Shown piece after piece: positions 19,150-27,132 of a DNA stretch of 64,000 bases. Position numbers and translations under genes: made by a program. Every line of letters begins with the position of its first letter. The stretch's first letter is position 1. Location: assembly GCA_024742415.1 (NCBI GenBank), contig JANSYN010000001.1, forward strand, positions 186,001 through 250,000, in the 5' to 3' direction. The notes beneath the pieces were generated by a model that worked only from the letters and a program-made list of their open reading frames with translations, made no database searches and had not been told where the DNA came from. Source of the stretch: Gammaproteobacteria bacterium. Lineage in GTDB: Bacteria > Pseudomonadota > Gammaproteobacteria > Pseudomonadales > Halieaceae.

Positions 19150-19228
19150 TCCAGGCAGCCATCTCACACAGCGTTCACGCCACAGCGACTGCAATGGCAC
19201 TGCTGCACCGTTCCACTGTGGATGGGGC

Positions 19229-20683
19229 CTATAGGTGTAGGGCAGCAATGATTTCATTGCGCAGGTCGCGCGGGTCAATGACTTTGTCGAAGGCCATCGC
19301 ATCCGCTGGCACCCAGGCACCTGACTGAACCTGCGCGATGTGTTGCGCCTCTTCAGCACTGGCCCTGGCGGCCTGAGCTCCACCAATTGCTGGCACACCG
19401 CCCAGGTTCACAGAGGGCAGCGCCAGGCTCAGGGTTTGTTGATCCCAGGGGTTCATTCCCATGACTGAGCTGCCAAAGCCAAAGGCTTTGCGCAGTACGG
19501 CAACGATCTTGTTGCCGCGATAGCGTCGCTGCGCCAGGAACATGTCTGCGGCAGCCTTGAGCACCCCCGATGCTTCTGACGCAGGGCCCGGCAGTACGCC
19601 CGGGTTGTCGACCAGACTTATCAGCGGCAACCCAAAGTTGCTGGCGACTTCGATAAAATGACTGGCCTTGCGCGCACCGTCGGTCGTGATCGCACCGGCC
19701 TCAGACGCGGGTTGGTTTGCAATGATCATGCAAGGTGAGCCGCCGATGCGTGCGAGCGCGGTAAGCATACTGCGACCGAACCCCGGCTGTAGCTCGAACA
19801 GTGACCGGGAATCGACCAACATATGCAGTACATCGCGCATGTCGTAGGCCTGGTTGGGCTGCGGCGGGAGAATATCCAATAAGGAATCGAGGCGACGCGG
19901 TTGGGCATGCTGCTGGCTTGCAGGCGGCTGCGGTGACGCCACCAGTGAGAGAAAATAACGCGCCATGGCGAAGCAATCCTCTTCGGTGGCGCCCATATTG
20001 TGCGCGATTCCGCTGCGCGTGGTGTGCATTGGCGCGCCACCGAGTGCTTCGGGCGATGTATCTATCCCCAGTGCCGCCTTGATCAACGGTGGCCCGGCGG
20101 TGAACATCGAGGCAACTTCAGCCATGATGATCAGGTCTGCAAACACACCGGTCAGGGCGCCGTGTCCCGCCGATGTGCCCAGCACCAGCGTTACCACGGG
20201 CACAATGCCCTTGAGATCGGCCACCAGTTGTAGATCGTTGGGTGCATTCGGGTAGCGATCGCGCTGGTTGTCACTGCGTTCGCCCGCGCCATCGAGTATG
20301 AGTACCAATGGCAGTCGCCGTTCCATTGCCAGCCTGACCAGTCGAGTTCGCTTGGCAGCGTTGGGGTGCCCGATGGAGCCGCCCTTGACCGTAAAATCCT
20401 CCGCAATCAAGACAACAGCGCGGCCCTCGATAGCGGCTGTGCCTCCGACAAGGCCATCGGCAGGAATGGCACTACCATCGGCTGGATGGTGGCCGCCGGC
20501 CAGCGCGCCGTACTCGGAGAAGCTCTTGTCATCGCACAGTGCCTGTATGCGCTCGCGCGCCGTTTTACGCCCGCGCGCATGTTGCCTGGCGATCTTGTCT
20601 TCACCACCCATGGCCTGTGCGGACTGCATGCGTCGCTGCTGTTCGTCCAGCAGGTGCTGCCAGCCCTCTCGATACTCCGTCAC
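19229..20683 (-). CDS. Acyl-CoA carboxylase, carboxyltransferase (beta) subunit
   Basis: A 484-residue carboxyltransferase of the propionyl-/methylcrotonyl-CoA carboxylase type. The N-half has 'GRKTARERIQALCDDKSFSE' and an oxyanion-forming 'GTSAGHGAL'; the C-half has 'DNPGVLPG' and 'RKAFGFGSSVMGMNPWD'. It should transfer carboxyl from carboxybiotin to an acyl-CoA. No biotin carboxylase or biotin-carrier gene is adjacent, so the partner must be encoded elsewhere. Substrate cannot be told from sequence; catabolism of propionyl-CoA released from steroid or branched chains is a plausible fit with the neighbours. Confidence 0.85.
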   Translation of the reverse strand: MTEYREGWQHLLDEQQRRMQSAQAMGGEDKIARQHARGRKTARERIQALCDDKSFSEYGALAGGHHPADGSAIPADGLVGGTAAIEGRAVVLIAEDFTVKGGSIGHPNAAKRTRLVRLAMERRLPLVLILDGAGERSDNQRDRYPNAPNDLQLVADLKGIVPVVTLVLGTSAGHGALTGVFADLIIMAEVASMFTAGPPLIKAALGIDTSPEALGGAPMHTTRSGIAHNMGATEEDCFAMARYFLSLVASPQPPASQQHAQPRRLDSLLDILPPQPNQAYDMRDVLHMLVDSRSLFELQPGFGRSMLTALARIGGSPCMIIANQPASEAGAITTDGARKASHFIEVASNFGLPLISLVDNPGVLPGPASEASGVLKAAADMFLAQRRYRGNKIVAVLRKAFGFGSSVMGMNPWDQQTLSLALPSVNLGGVPAIGGAQAARASAEEAQHIAQVQSGAWVPADAMAFDKVIDPRDLRNEIIAALHL

Positions 20684-21037
20684 GGTGTTTTACCCCCTGG
20701 CTAATTGTGTCTTGCAGGGCAACATACGGCAGGACTTTCGCCATCACAATAGGCAGCTAAGGCGCAGGGGTTCGCCGTTGGCGCTGCAGGAGTTACTGTT
20801 GCGCGCACAGCGCGGTGTCATTTGCGAGTTGCAGTGCCGGTGCTGCAGGCCGCTGTTGGCAGACCAAGCCAGGGGCGCGGTGGTTGGCCGAGCTTGCCAG
20901 GTCGCGTTCTGATTAAGCTATTGCAGTGGGGGCGACGCGTCGTCATTGTGGCGTGAGTGCGTTTGGCGCGTGCGCGGCGTAAAATGGGGCTGCGGTATTG
21001 ACCCCGTTGTTCTATTGATCAATCAAGGAGAATTCAC
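20684..21037. other. Intergenic region before crotonase gene
   Basis: No gene is recognisable in these 354 bp. A 10-bp perfect palindrome ATTGATCAAT (21014-21023) sits just before the ribosome site of the crotonase and could be an operator. No convincing promoter pair was found. Confidence 0.35.
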
Positions 21038-21838
21038 TTGGCAGAGACAGGCGTGTTGTTGGTTCACACTGAAGGAGCGCTGGAGCGCGTAACGCTCAAT
21101 CGGCCGGGGGCCGGCAATGCGCTCAATGGCGAACTCGTCGATGCGCTGGTTGCCTATTTCGAAGGGCTGCGCGAACGCGAAGCGGTGCGCGTGGTTGTGT
21201 TGCAGGCGAACGGCAAGCATTTTTGTGCCGGACTCGATCTCAACCCCGACGCCTTTGGCCCACAGGAAAGAACACCGCGCAGTATCTGGACGCTGCAGCG
21301 CCGCATCGCGCGTATCTACGTGGCAATGCGCAAGTGCCCGCAGCCGATCATTGCGCTGGTGCAGGGGGCAGCCTGCGGCGGCGGGTTCAGTCTTGCGCTG
21401 GCTTCGGACATTCGCATCCTCAGCGAAGACGCGAAGATGAACGCAGCGTATATCAAAATAGGGCTGACCGGCTGCGACATGGGCAGCAGCTACTTTCTGC
21501 CGCGCCTTGTGGGCACCTCTGTCGCTGCAGAATTTTTGATGACCGGACGTTTCATGCAGGCAGAACGCGCGCTGGCGGTTAACCTGGCGTCGGCAGTTGT
21601 CAGCCGCGAGGCGCTGCCTGAGGCGGCCAATGAGTATGTTGACGATATGCTGCTGACCTCACCGCTGGGCCTGCGTTTAACCAAGGATGCACTGAACGTG
21701 AGCGTTGATGCGTCCAGTTTGGAAGCTGTTATGGCACTGGAAGACCGGCATCAATCCCTGCTGGCAATGACGGAAGATGCACAGGAAGCGGGGCTCGCTT
21801 TTTTCGAAAAGCGTGCGCCGAATTATCGCGATCGCTAG
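21038..21838 (+). CDS. Enoyl-CoA hydratase/isomerase (crotonase) family protein
   Basis: A 266-residue crotonase. The start is TTG 21038 with AGGAG 7 bases upstream, giving 'MAETGVLLVHTEGALERVTL'. The CoA-binding 'HFCAGLDLNPDAFG' and oxyanion motif 'QGAACGGGFSLALASDIRI' are present. The position of the first catalytic Glu of classical hydratases (GGGCEL) is Ser here ('GGGFSL'), and the second is in 'GLTGCDMGSS', where an Asp is found. The enzyme may therefore be a hydratase variant, isomerase or hydrolase. It stands alone upstream of the steroid genes; an EchA19-like role in steroid side-chain oxidation is possible but unproven. Confidence 0.85.
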   Translation: MAETGVLLVHTEGALERVTLNRPGAGNALNGELVDALVAYFEGLREREAVRVVVLQANGKHFCAGLDLNPDAFGPQERTPRSIWTLQRRIARIYVAMRKCPQPIIALVQGAACGGGFSLALASDIRILSEDAKMNAAYIKIGLTGCDMGSSYFLPRLVGTSVAAEFLMTGRFMQAERALAVNLASAVVSREALPEAANEYVDDMLLTSPLGLRLTKDALNVSVDASSLEAVMALEDRHQSLLAMTEDAQEAGLAFFEKRAPNYRDR

Positions 21839-21892
21839 CGCTTAAGTGGCCGCCGTGCGGCTAATTACCGTGAAAAGTGCCGGTTTTTGGTG

Positions 21893-21898
21893 TATAAT
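21893..21898 (+). promoter_or_regulatory. TATAAT -10 element before small basic protein gene
   Basis: A perfect TATAAT 32 bp upstream of ATG 21930. The best -35 is the weak TGAAAA (21871-21876) at 16-bp spacing. Confidence 0.5.
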
Positions 21899-21929
21899 AC
21901 GTGGCCACTTTCAGGAAATTGGTCAGAAT

Positions 21930-22118
21930 ATGCCTCGTAAACCGACTCGCGCGCCAGCCAAACCCAAAGCACCGGCTGCTGTAGAGACCTCCGAAACGAT
22001 CGCCCAGCAAACCGCTGCCTTTCTCAAGGGTGGCAGTAAAATAACAGTCATCGATTCAGGCGTTAGCGGCCAGCAAAGCATGGCGGCGAACAAGCATATA
22101 AAAATCGGTAACCGCTAG
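21930..22118 (+). CDS. Small basic conserved-looking protein, SutA-like C-terminus (62 aa)
   Basis: A 62-residue protein with a Lys/Pro/Ala-rich N-terminus ('MPRKPTRAPAKPKAPAA'), a predicted helix 'ETIAQQTAAFLKGGSKITVI' and a basic tail ('NKHIKIGNR'). ATG 21930 has AGGAAA about 12 bases upstream and a perfect -10 nearby; the frame extends further upstream but without support. The 'AFLKGGSKITVI...' segment recalls the C-terminal part of SutA-type RNA-polymerase-binding proteins ('FLxxGGKV'), a weak similarity from memory only. It could equally be an unrelated small nucleic-acid-binding protein. Confidence 0.55.
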   Translation: MPRKPTRAPAKPKAPAAVETSETIAQQTAAFLKGGSKITVIDSGVSGQQSMAANKHIKIGNR

Positions 22119-22200
22119 GACGTCACCGCCCGGCCATTGTGCAGGCGATTCACACACGCTCTTTTTGTGACTGGCTCGAACGCATTGGACAGCCGCCAAT

Positions 22201-22278
22201 GGTGTGTGATGGGCCTAAACACGTTGGGTGTGTGCAAGGCTTCAGCACTTCAGGTGTGTGAAAGACTTCAACACGTTG
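22201..22278. repeat. Three imperfect 26-bp tandem repeats
   Basis: Three back-to-back units start at 22201, 22227 and 22253. Each begins GGTGTGTG and carries (A)CAC at position 19-22; units 1 and 3 end in AACACGTTG. Each unit has a GTGT...ACAC dyad. They lie in the 219-bp gap between the small basic protein and the 3' end of the Rieske oxygenase gene. Confidence 0.85.
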
Positions 22279-22337
22279 CCAAAGGCGTCTGTACATGGAG
22301 ACGTGTCGCATAATGGCCCCGGCGCCTATGCCGGTGC

Positions 22338-23378
22338 CTATGCCGGTGGCAGAAAGAACTGCTCGTACCATTTTCTCAGCTTGTTGATGGGTCCGTCTCC
22401 GTCACACAGGATCGGGTTGTCCCGATAGATTTTGTCCTTCCAGATTTCCACGTCCTGGCCAAACGCCAGGTGGGCCATCTGCGGATACATAAGGGTAAAC
22501 TCCTCGGGCAGCGGGCGCTCATCAAGACTGCTAAAAATCACCGCAGAGCACAGGTCCAGTTCGTTATCGTTCACCGGTGTATGGCAATTGACCCACCACG
22601 ATCTGAAACTCACCTCCGCGCTTTTTGACTCGGTGTAGTAGTACATGATTGAGGGGCCGTGGTAGGTCGCATCGCCCCAGGCATCGGCGTCTTCACCGGC
22701 CTGGTCGTCGCGCATGTCCTGAAGGTCAAAGCCGGCGTTGGGAGGCACAATCATCCGGGCGCTGGCATCACGATCTACAGTGGAAAGCTGGGTGACGGTG
22801 CGTTCGCCAAAGCGATTTTCAAACTTGCGCACAATACCGCCGTGCACGTGCGGGAAGTGCGCCACATCGACAATGTTTTCGATCACATCGCAGGCTTTTG
22901 CCTGGATACGTGAGCGGTAAAACTGCCAGTCGCCCCATTGGGATTCTCCCCAGGGATCAATGCGTGGCAGGTAGTTCTCCGGTGGATTGTCTGCCCGGTC
23001 GTACCACAGCGCGATAAAGCCGTTGATTTCCAGCACGGACCAGCTTCCAAGGGCGTTGACCGCCTTATCGGGGATGGTGCTGGCGTAGGGAATGTCGACA
23101 CATTGCCCTTGCGCGTTGAACGTCCAGCCGTGAAACGGGCAGGCGATGTTGTCGCCCAGAACGCGGCCTTCACCGCTTGCAAGGTGCGCGCCCAGGTGAG
23201 GGCAATGTGCATCGACGATGCCCACGTTGCCGGACTCACCGCGATAGGCCACAAGCTCACGCTCAAAATAGTGCAGACGCTTCACCTGGCCTACCGCCAG
23301 TTCCTGCGAGAACAGCACGATGTGCCAGCCGCGTGCATAGTTGCCGGGCTGCAGGAATGCATACCTGGGTGTCGTCAT
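22338..23378 (-). CDS. kshA: Rieske-type oxygenase, 3-ketosteroid 9alpha-hydroxylase (KshA)-like
   Basis: A 346-residue terminal oxygenase. The N-terminal Rieske domain shows 'CPHLGAH' and 'CPFHGWTF' (Cys-X-His ... Cys-X2-His, about residues 59-82). The mononuclear-iron motif is 'ENIVDVAHFPHVHG', supplying Asn/Asp and two His ligands. Layout and the stretch after the Rieske site ('QGQCVDIPYASTIP') resemble KshA, which 9alpha-hydroxylates 3-ketosteroids so that ring B opens. Its start overlaps the stop of the KstD-like gene by 4 bp (ATGA), strong support for a shared steroid role. The reductase KshB is not in this window. Other Rieske monooxygenases of steroid or terpenoid substrates cannot be excluded. 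Confidence 0.78.
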   Translation of the reverse strand: MTTPRYAFLQPGNYARGWHIVLFSQELAVGQVKRLHYFERELVAYRGESGNVGIVDAHCPHLGAHLASGEGRVLGDNIACPFHGWTFNAQGQCVDIPYASTIPDKAVNALGSWSVLEINGFIALWYDRADNPPENYLPRIDPWGESQWGDWQFYRSRIQAKACDVIENIVDVAHFPHVHGGIVRKFENRFGERTVTQLSTVDRDASARMIVPPNAGFDLQDMRDDQAGEDADAWGDATYHGPSIMYYYTESKSAEVSFRSWWVNCHTPVNDNELDLCSAVIFSSLDERPLPEEFTLMYPQMAHLAFGQDVEIWKDKIYRDNPILCDGDGPINKLRKWYEQFFLPPA

Positions 23379-25090
23379 GTGTTTTGCTCCTGCGGGTGAT
23401 TCGCAAACGCATGCTGGGCGGCGATATAGGCAAACGTCATCGCCGAACCAATGGTAGCGCCTGCCCCCGGATAGGTATTTCCCATGACGGCGGCACTGGC
23501 ATTGCCTGCAGCATAGAGGCCAGGAATAACCCTGCCATCGGCATACAGCACCCGGGCGAACTCATCACACAGTAATCCTCCCTTGGTGTCGAGGTCGCCA
23601 GGCTCACAACGCAGCGCATAGTAGGGCGGCGTGTCCAGCGCTGCGAGTGACGGGTTGGGTGTGACCTTCGGGTCCGCGTAGTAGCGATCGTGGAGCGACT
23701 CACCGCGGCCAAACTCCGGGTCTTCTCCCTTTACGGCGTGTTCATTGAAGCGCGCTACCGTGTTTGCCAGCGCTTGTGCAGGCATACCCAGTTTGTCGGC
23801 TAGCGCTTCAAGCGTGTTTGCCCTGGTGAGCAATCCAGACGTAAAGTTTTCGGGGGGCAGGGTTTTATCCGCCTCTACCTTGCCGGGCTTGATATGGCCA
23901 ATCGGATACTTGCTGCGGTAGGTTGCATCAAATACCAGATAGCAGGGGATGGTCTGTTCTCCACGGGCGTTGGCAGCATATTGTGCCTTGACGAAATCCT
24001 CGTAAGGCTGCGCTTCATTGGTAAAACGCTTGCCAAGGCCGTTGACGATGATGGAACCCGGATTGGATTTTCCAGAGATTAACGCGAGCACTCGACCGTC
24101 TGGAATCCGGTAGCTGGGCGACCACCAGGCGCAGTTCATAAAGCCCAGGCCGGCACCGATTGCTTCGCCCATGGTAACGGCATCGCCGGTCGCGCCCGGG
24201 GCCGCTGCGGTCCAGTCACTGCCAATAGGCGCTTGCTGAAAACGTTGGCGCATGGCCGCGTTGTGCGAGAAACCACCGGTGCCCAGCAACACGCCGCGGC
24301 GTGCGTGTATGCGCTTGCTGACGCCGGCATGTACAACGCTGGCGCCAACCACCTGGCCATCTTCGGTAATCAATTGCTGCATGGGTGCGTCCAGCCACAG
24401 GGGAATATCACGTTCCTGCAGTGATTTACGCAGTCGCGCAACCAGCGCCGGGCCAAGGCAGAGGCGGTTGTCGCGCTGCCGCCGCAGGCGCGCAGGCACA
24501 TCGAGCAGGTAGCGCAACAGGAGTTTGGCGCCCAGCAGGTAGGAGCGCCAGCTCATATCCTGCAGTAGTCGGCCTTCGATCACGGTGATGTTGAAGGGCA
24601 GCATAAGATCATCGTAATGTCCCAGGCGAATGTGCTGGCCGTCTGCGCCCAGAGCCTTGAGGTTAAACGGGGCGTTGTCCATGGAGCGCCCCCCGGATTT
24701 GTAGCCAGGCGCTGTTTCGTAGTAGTCCATGTAAGAGGGCAGGGGGGAGTAATCCACATGACTGTGCTGCATCATAAACCTGAGCATTTCCGCGGCGCGC
24801 TCCGCATACGCGCGGACCCTTGGCTGGGGCACATCCTCGCCAATGAGTGCGCGCAGGTATGCATAGCCCTCTTCGGCGCTGTCGGTGATGCCCGCGTCTG
24901 CCTGGCGGTGATTGCCGGGAATCCACGCAACGCCGCCGGACTTCGCCGTGGTGCCGCCGTACACGCTTTCCTTTTCAACGACCAGCACGTTGCCGCCAAG
25001 CTGGTGGGCAACGATAGCGCCTGTCATGCCGGCAGCGCCGGCACCTGCCACGAGCCAGTCGGTTTCTAAATCCCAGTGAAAGTCTGACAT
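23375..25090 (-). CDS. kstD: 3-ketosteroid dehydrogenase (KstD-like) flavoprotein
   Basis: A 571-residue FAD protein of the fumarate reductase/KstD family. The dinucleotide-binding motif 'VAGAGAAGMTGAIVAHQLG' is at about 14-32, followed by 'VEKESVYGGTTAKSGG'. The C-terminus carries 'GNTYPGAGATIGSAMTFAYI', characteristic of 3-ketosteroid Delta1/Delta4 dehydrogenases. It would introduce a ring A double bond, using FAD. It is the first gene of a two-gene operon with the Rieske oxygenase and is divergent from an alcohol dehydrogenase; a dyad operator candidate lies between. Whether it is a Delta1 or Delta4 enzyme cannot be decided here. Confidence 0.83.
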   Translation of the reverse strand: MSDFHWDLETDWLVAGAGAAGMTGAIVAHQLGGNVLVVEKESVYGGTTAKSGGVAWIPGNHRQADAGITDSAEEGYAYLRALIGEDVPQPRVRAYAERAAEMLRFMMQHSHVDYSPLPSYMDYYETAPGYKSGGRSMDNAPFNLKALGADGQHIRLGHYDDLMLPFNITVIEGRLLQDMSWRSYLLGAKLLLRYLLDVPARLRRQRDNRLCLGPALVARLRKSLQERDIPLWLDAPMQQLITEDGQVVGASVVHAGVSKRIHARRGVLLGTGGFSHNAAMRQRFQQAPIGSDWTAAAPGATGDAVTMGEAIGAGLGFMNCAWWSPSYRIPDGRVLALISGKSNPGSIIVNGLGKRFTNEAQPYEDFVKAQYAANARGEQTIPCYLVFDATYRSKYPIGHIKPGKVEADKTLPPENFTSGLLTRANTLEALADKLGMPAQALANTVARFNEHAVKGEDPEFGRGESLHDRYYADPKVTPNPSLAALDTPPYYALRCEPGDLDTKGGLLCDEFARVLYADGRVIPGLYAAGNASAAVMGNTYPGAGATIGSAMTFAYIAAQHAFANHPQEQNT

Positions 25091-25148
25091 ACTGCCCCTG
25101 TCTGTCTGCCTGCCTGATAGACCCGGAGTGTGGCAGCGCAGCCGATGG

Positions 25149-25166
25149 GTAACCAGCCAAGGTTAC
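25149..25166. promoter_or_regulatory. Inverted repeat in the kstD / alcohol dehydrogenase divergent promoter
   Basis: GTAACC-AGCCAA-GGTTAC is a perfect 6-bp dyad with a 6-bp spacer, placed between the two divergent genes. It is a candidate operator shared by both directions. Confidence 0.5.
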
Positions 25167-25261
25167 AAAACGCTGATCGCGGTTCAATAATACGGCCACG
25201 GTAGTTGACCGCGTACGAGCCCGGCCTCTACTGTGCAGTGAATTCAAGAGGAAGCCAGCCA

Positions 25262-26281
25262 ATGCCCGTAATCCCGCAAGCGCGTATCCACGGTGTGAAT
25301 GACCTGCGGGTGGATATGCTCGAACCGCCGGTCTGTGGTAGCAATGACGTTATTGTCCAGGTGCGTCAATGTGGCATCTGCGGCAGTGACCTGGGTTACC
25401 TGGGTATGGGTGGTTTGACCGGTCCTGACACTCCCATGCCGATTGGTCACGAACTCTGGGGCCTGGTGGTCGAGGCGGGTGTCAACGTTACCCATGTAGG
25501 CATTGGCGATGCGGTGGTCGTGCAACCGATGAGTAATGGCCTGAATATCGGCAACGGCGGCGGTGAGGGAGGTTTTACCCCGCTGCTGCTGGTGAAAGAA
25601 GCGGCGCTGCATCCGGACAGCACCATGAAACTGCCAGACAACATTCCGGTGACCTACGGCGCGCTCGTTGAACCCCTGGCGGTTGCCCAGCATAGCGCCA
25701 ATCGCGTGCAGGCCAGCGCACAGGATAAGGCAGTGATTTATGGCGGCGGCCCGATCGGGCTGTCGATACTGCAGGTGTTGCAGTATCGCAACCTCGCAGA
25801 CATCGTGGTTGTGGATTTGGCCGAGAAACGCCTGCAGGCTGCGCGCGACATGGGCGCCATCGCCCTGCGCGGCGATGATCCGCAGCTCACCCAACAGCTG
25901 GTTGAGGTGCACGGCGCGAGCGACTTTTTTGGCATGCCTCTGCCCGCCAGTTCGGTGTTGTTTGAGGCCACCGGCGCACGATCGGTGTTTGAGAACATGC
26001 TGCAAACTGCAGGGCCCGGTAGCCGCATTTGCCTGACTGGCGTGCACAAGGAGGCGGCCAGTATCGATTTGCTGGCGTTACTGGCGAAGGAGGTGTCGAT
26101 TATCCCGGCAATGGGCTATCAGCACGAGTTTGTTGAAGTGTTTGAAATGCTCGCGTCCGGTCGACTGGACCCGGCCGCAATGGTAACGCATGAGTTTGCG
26201 CTGTCTGATCTTGAGCAGGCCTTTGCAACCGCGCGCGATGCGGAATCAGCCATAAAAGTGATGATTGACTGCCAGTCGTAA
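25262..26281 (+). CDS. Zinc-type medium-chain alcohol dehydrogenase
   Basis: A 339-residue MDR dehydrogenase. Catalytic zinc ligands are visible in 'QCGICGSDLGYLG' (Cys near residue 38) and 'IGHELWG' (His); the nucleotide fold has 'VIYGGGPIGLSILQVLQYRN'. The usual four-Cys structural zinc lobe is absent, replaced by a Gly-rich loop ('GNGGGEGG'). ATG 25262 follows GAGGAAG; the frame opens further upstream without a site. It begins a plus-strand operon with an SDR and a DUF3604 gene, opposite kstD, suggesting oxidation of a hydroxylated steroid or lipid. Confidence 0.85.
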   Translation: MPVIPQARIHGVNDLRVDMLEPPVCGSNDVIVQVRQCGICGSDLGYLGMGGLTGPDTPMPIGHELWGLVVEAGVNVTHVGIGDAVVVQPMSNGLNIGNGGGEGGFTPLLLVKEAALHPDSTMKLPDNIPVTYGALVEPLAVAQHSANRVQASAQDKAVIYGGGPIGLSILQVLQYRNLADIVVVDLAEKRLQAARDMGAIALRGDDPQLTQQLVEVHGASDFFGMPLPASSVLFEATGARSVFENMLQTAGPGSRICLTGVHKEAASIDLLALLAKEVSIIPAMGYQHEFVEVFEMLASGRLDPAAMVTHEFALSDLEQAFATARDAESAIKVMIDCQS

Positions 26282-26304
26282 CTCAACCCTACTTTGAGGT
26301 AACT

Positions 26305-27132
26305 ATGCAAACATTGGAAAATAAAGTCGCTGTAATCACCGGGGCCGGCTCAGGCATTGGCGAGGGCATCGCACGCGCAGCAGCGGCGGCCGGTATGCAG
26401 GTGGTTGTGGCGGATATCGACCTGGCCAGCGCGCAGCGTGTTGCCGACAGTATCGGCGAGCAGGCGATGGCCTGTTATGTTGACGTGACCCAGCTGGATT
26501 CAGTGGAGGCGATGCGCGATGCCGCGCTGCATCACTTTGGCGCGGTGCACCTGCTGTGCAACAACGCCGGTGTCTGGATCGGTGCGCTGATGGTCGAGGC
26601 CGACATCAAGGACTGGCAGTTCCTGGTCAACGTCAACCTGTTTGGTGTTATCCACGGCATCAAGGCGTTCCTGCCGCTGCTGGTAGAGCAGGGCGAAGGC
26701 CATATCGTCAATACCGCGTCTATGGGCGGGCTGATTTCAGGGCCGCCCGAGGGGCTGTACACAACCACAAAATTTGCCGTGGTGGGCTTGTCGGAATCCC
26801 TGTTGATGGAGGTGGCAGACAAGGGCGTGGGAGTTTCGGTATTGTGCCCCGGCCTGGTGGATACCAACCTGACAACCAAGTCATTCGAAGTACGCCCGGC
26901 CCAGTTCGACCCGGGTGTGCGACACGACCAGCCCGCGCCGGATACTGCCAGCGGCCTGTCCCCTTTGGCCGTGGGTGAACGTGTTGTTGATGCGGTGCGC
27001 GAGGGTGAGTTTTACATAATCACGCATGACGATTACCGCGACATCATTGCCATGCGCCACCAGGGTATTATTGATGCGCTCGATGCCCATGCACGCCGCT
27101 ATGGGTCAACCTCCGGCCGGGACACCCAATGA
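26305..27132 (+). CDS. Short-chain dehydrogenase/reductase
   Basis: A 275-residue classical SDR. The cofactor motif is 'TGAGSGIGEG' and the active site has 'NTASMGG' (Ser) and 'YTTTK' (Tyr-X3-Lys). Asp of 'VVADIDLASAQ' after beta2 suggests NAD(H). The gene follows the alcohol dehydrogenase by 23 bp and overlaps the DUF3604 gene by 4 bp (ATGA). Substrate is probably a hydroxysteroid or hydroxyacyl compound by context. Confidence 0.88.
   Translation: MQTLENKVAVITGAGSGIGEGIARAAAAAGMQVVVADIDLASAQRVADSIGEQAMACYVDVTQLDSVEAMRDAALHHFGAVHLLCNNAGVWIGALMVEADIKDWQFLVNVNLFGVIHGIKAFLPLLVEQGEGHIVNTASMGGLISGPPEGLYTTTKFAVVGLSESLLMEVADKGVGVSVLCPGLVDTNLTTKSFEVRPAQFDPGVRHDQPAPDTASGLSPLAVGERVVDAVREGEFYIITHDDYRDIIAMRHQGIIDALDAHARRYGSTSGRDTQ

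Noticed and set aside
20268-20912. 214-codon plus-strand frame overlapping the carboxyltransferase.
   Set aside because: It is antisense shadow coding in a well-supported gene and continues into a featureless gap.
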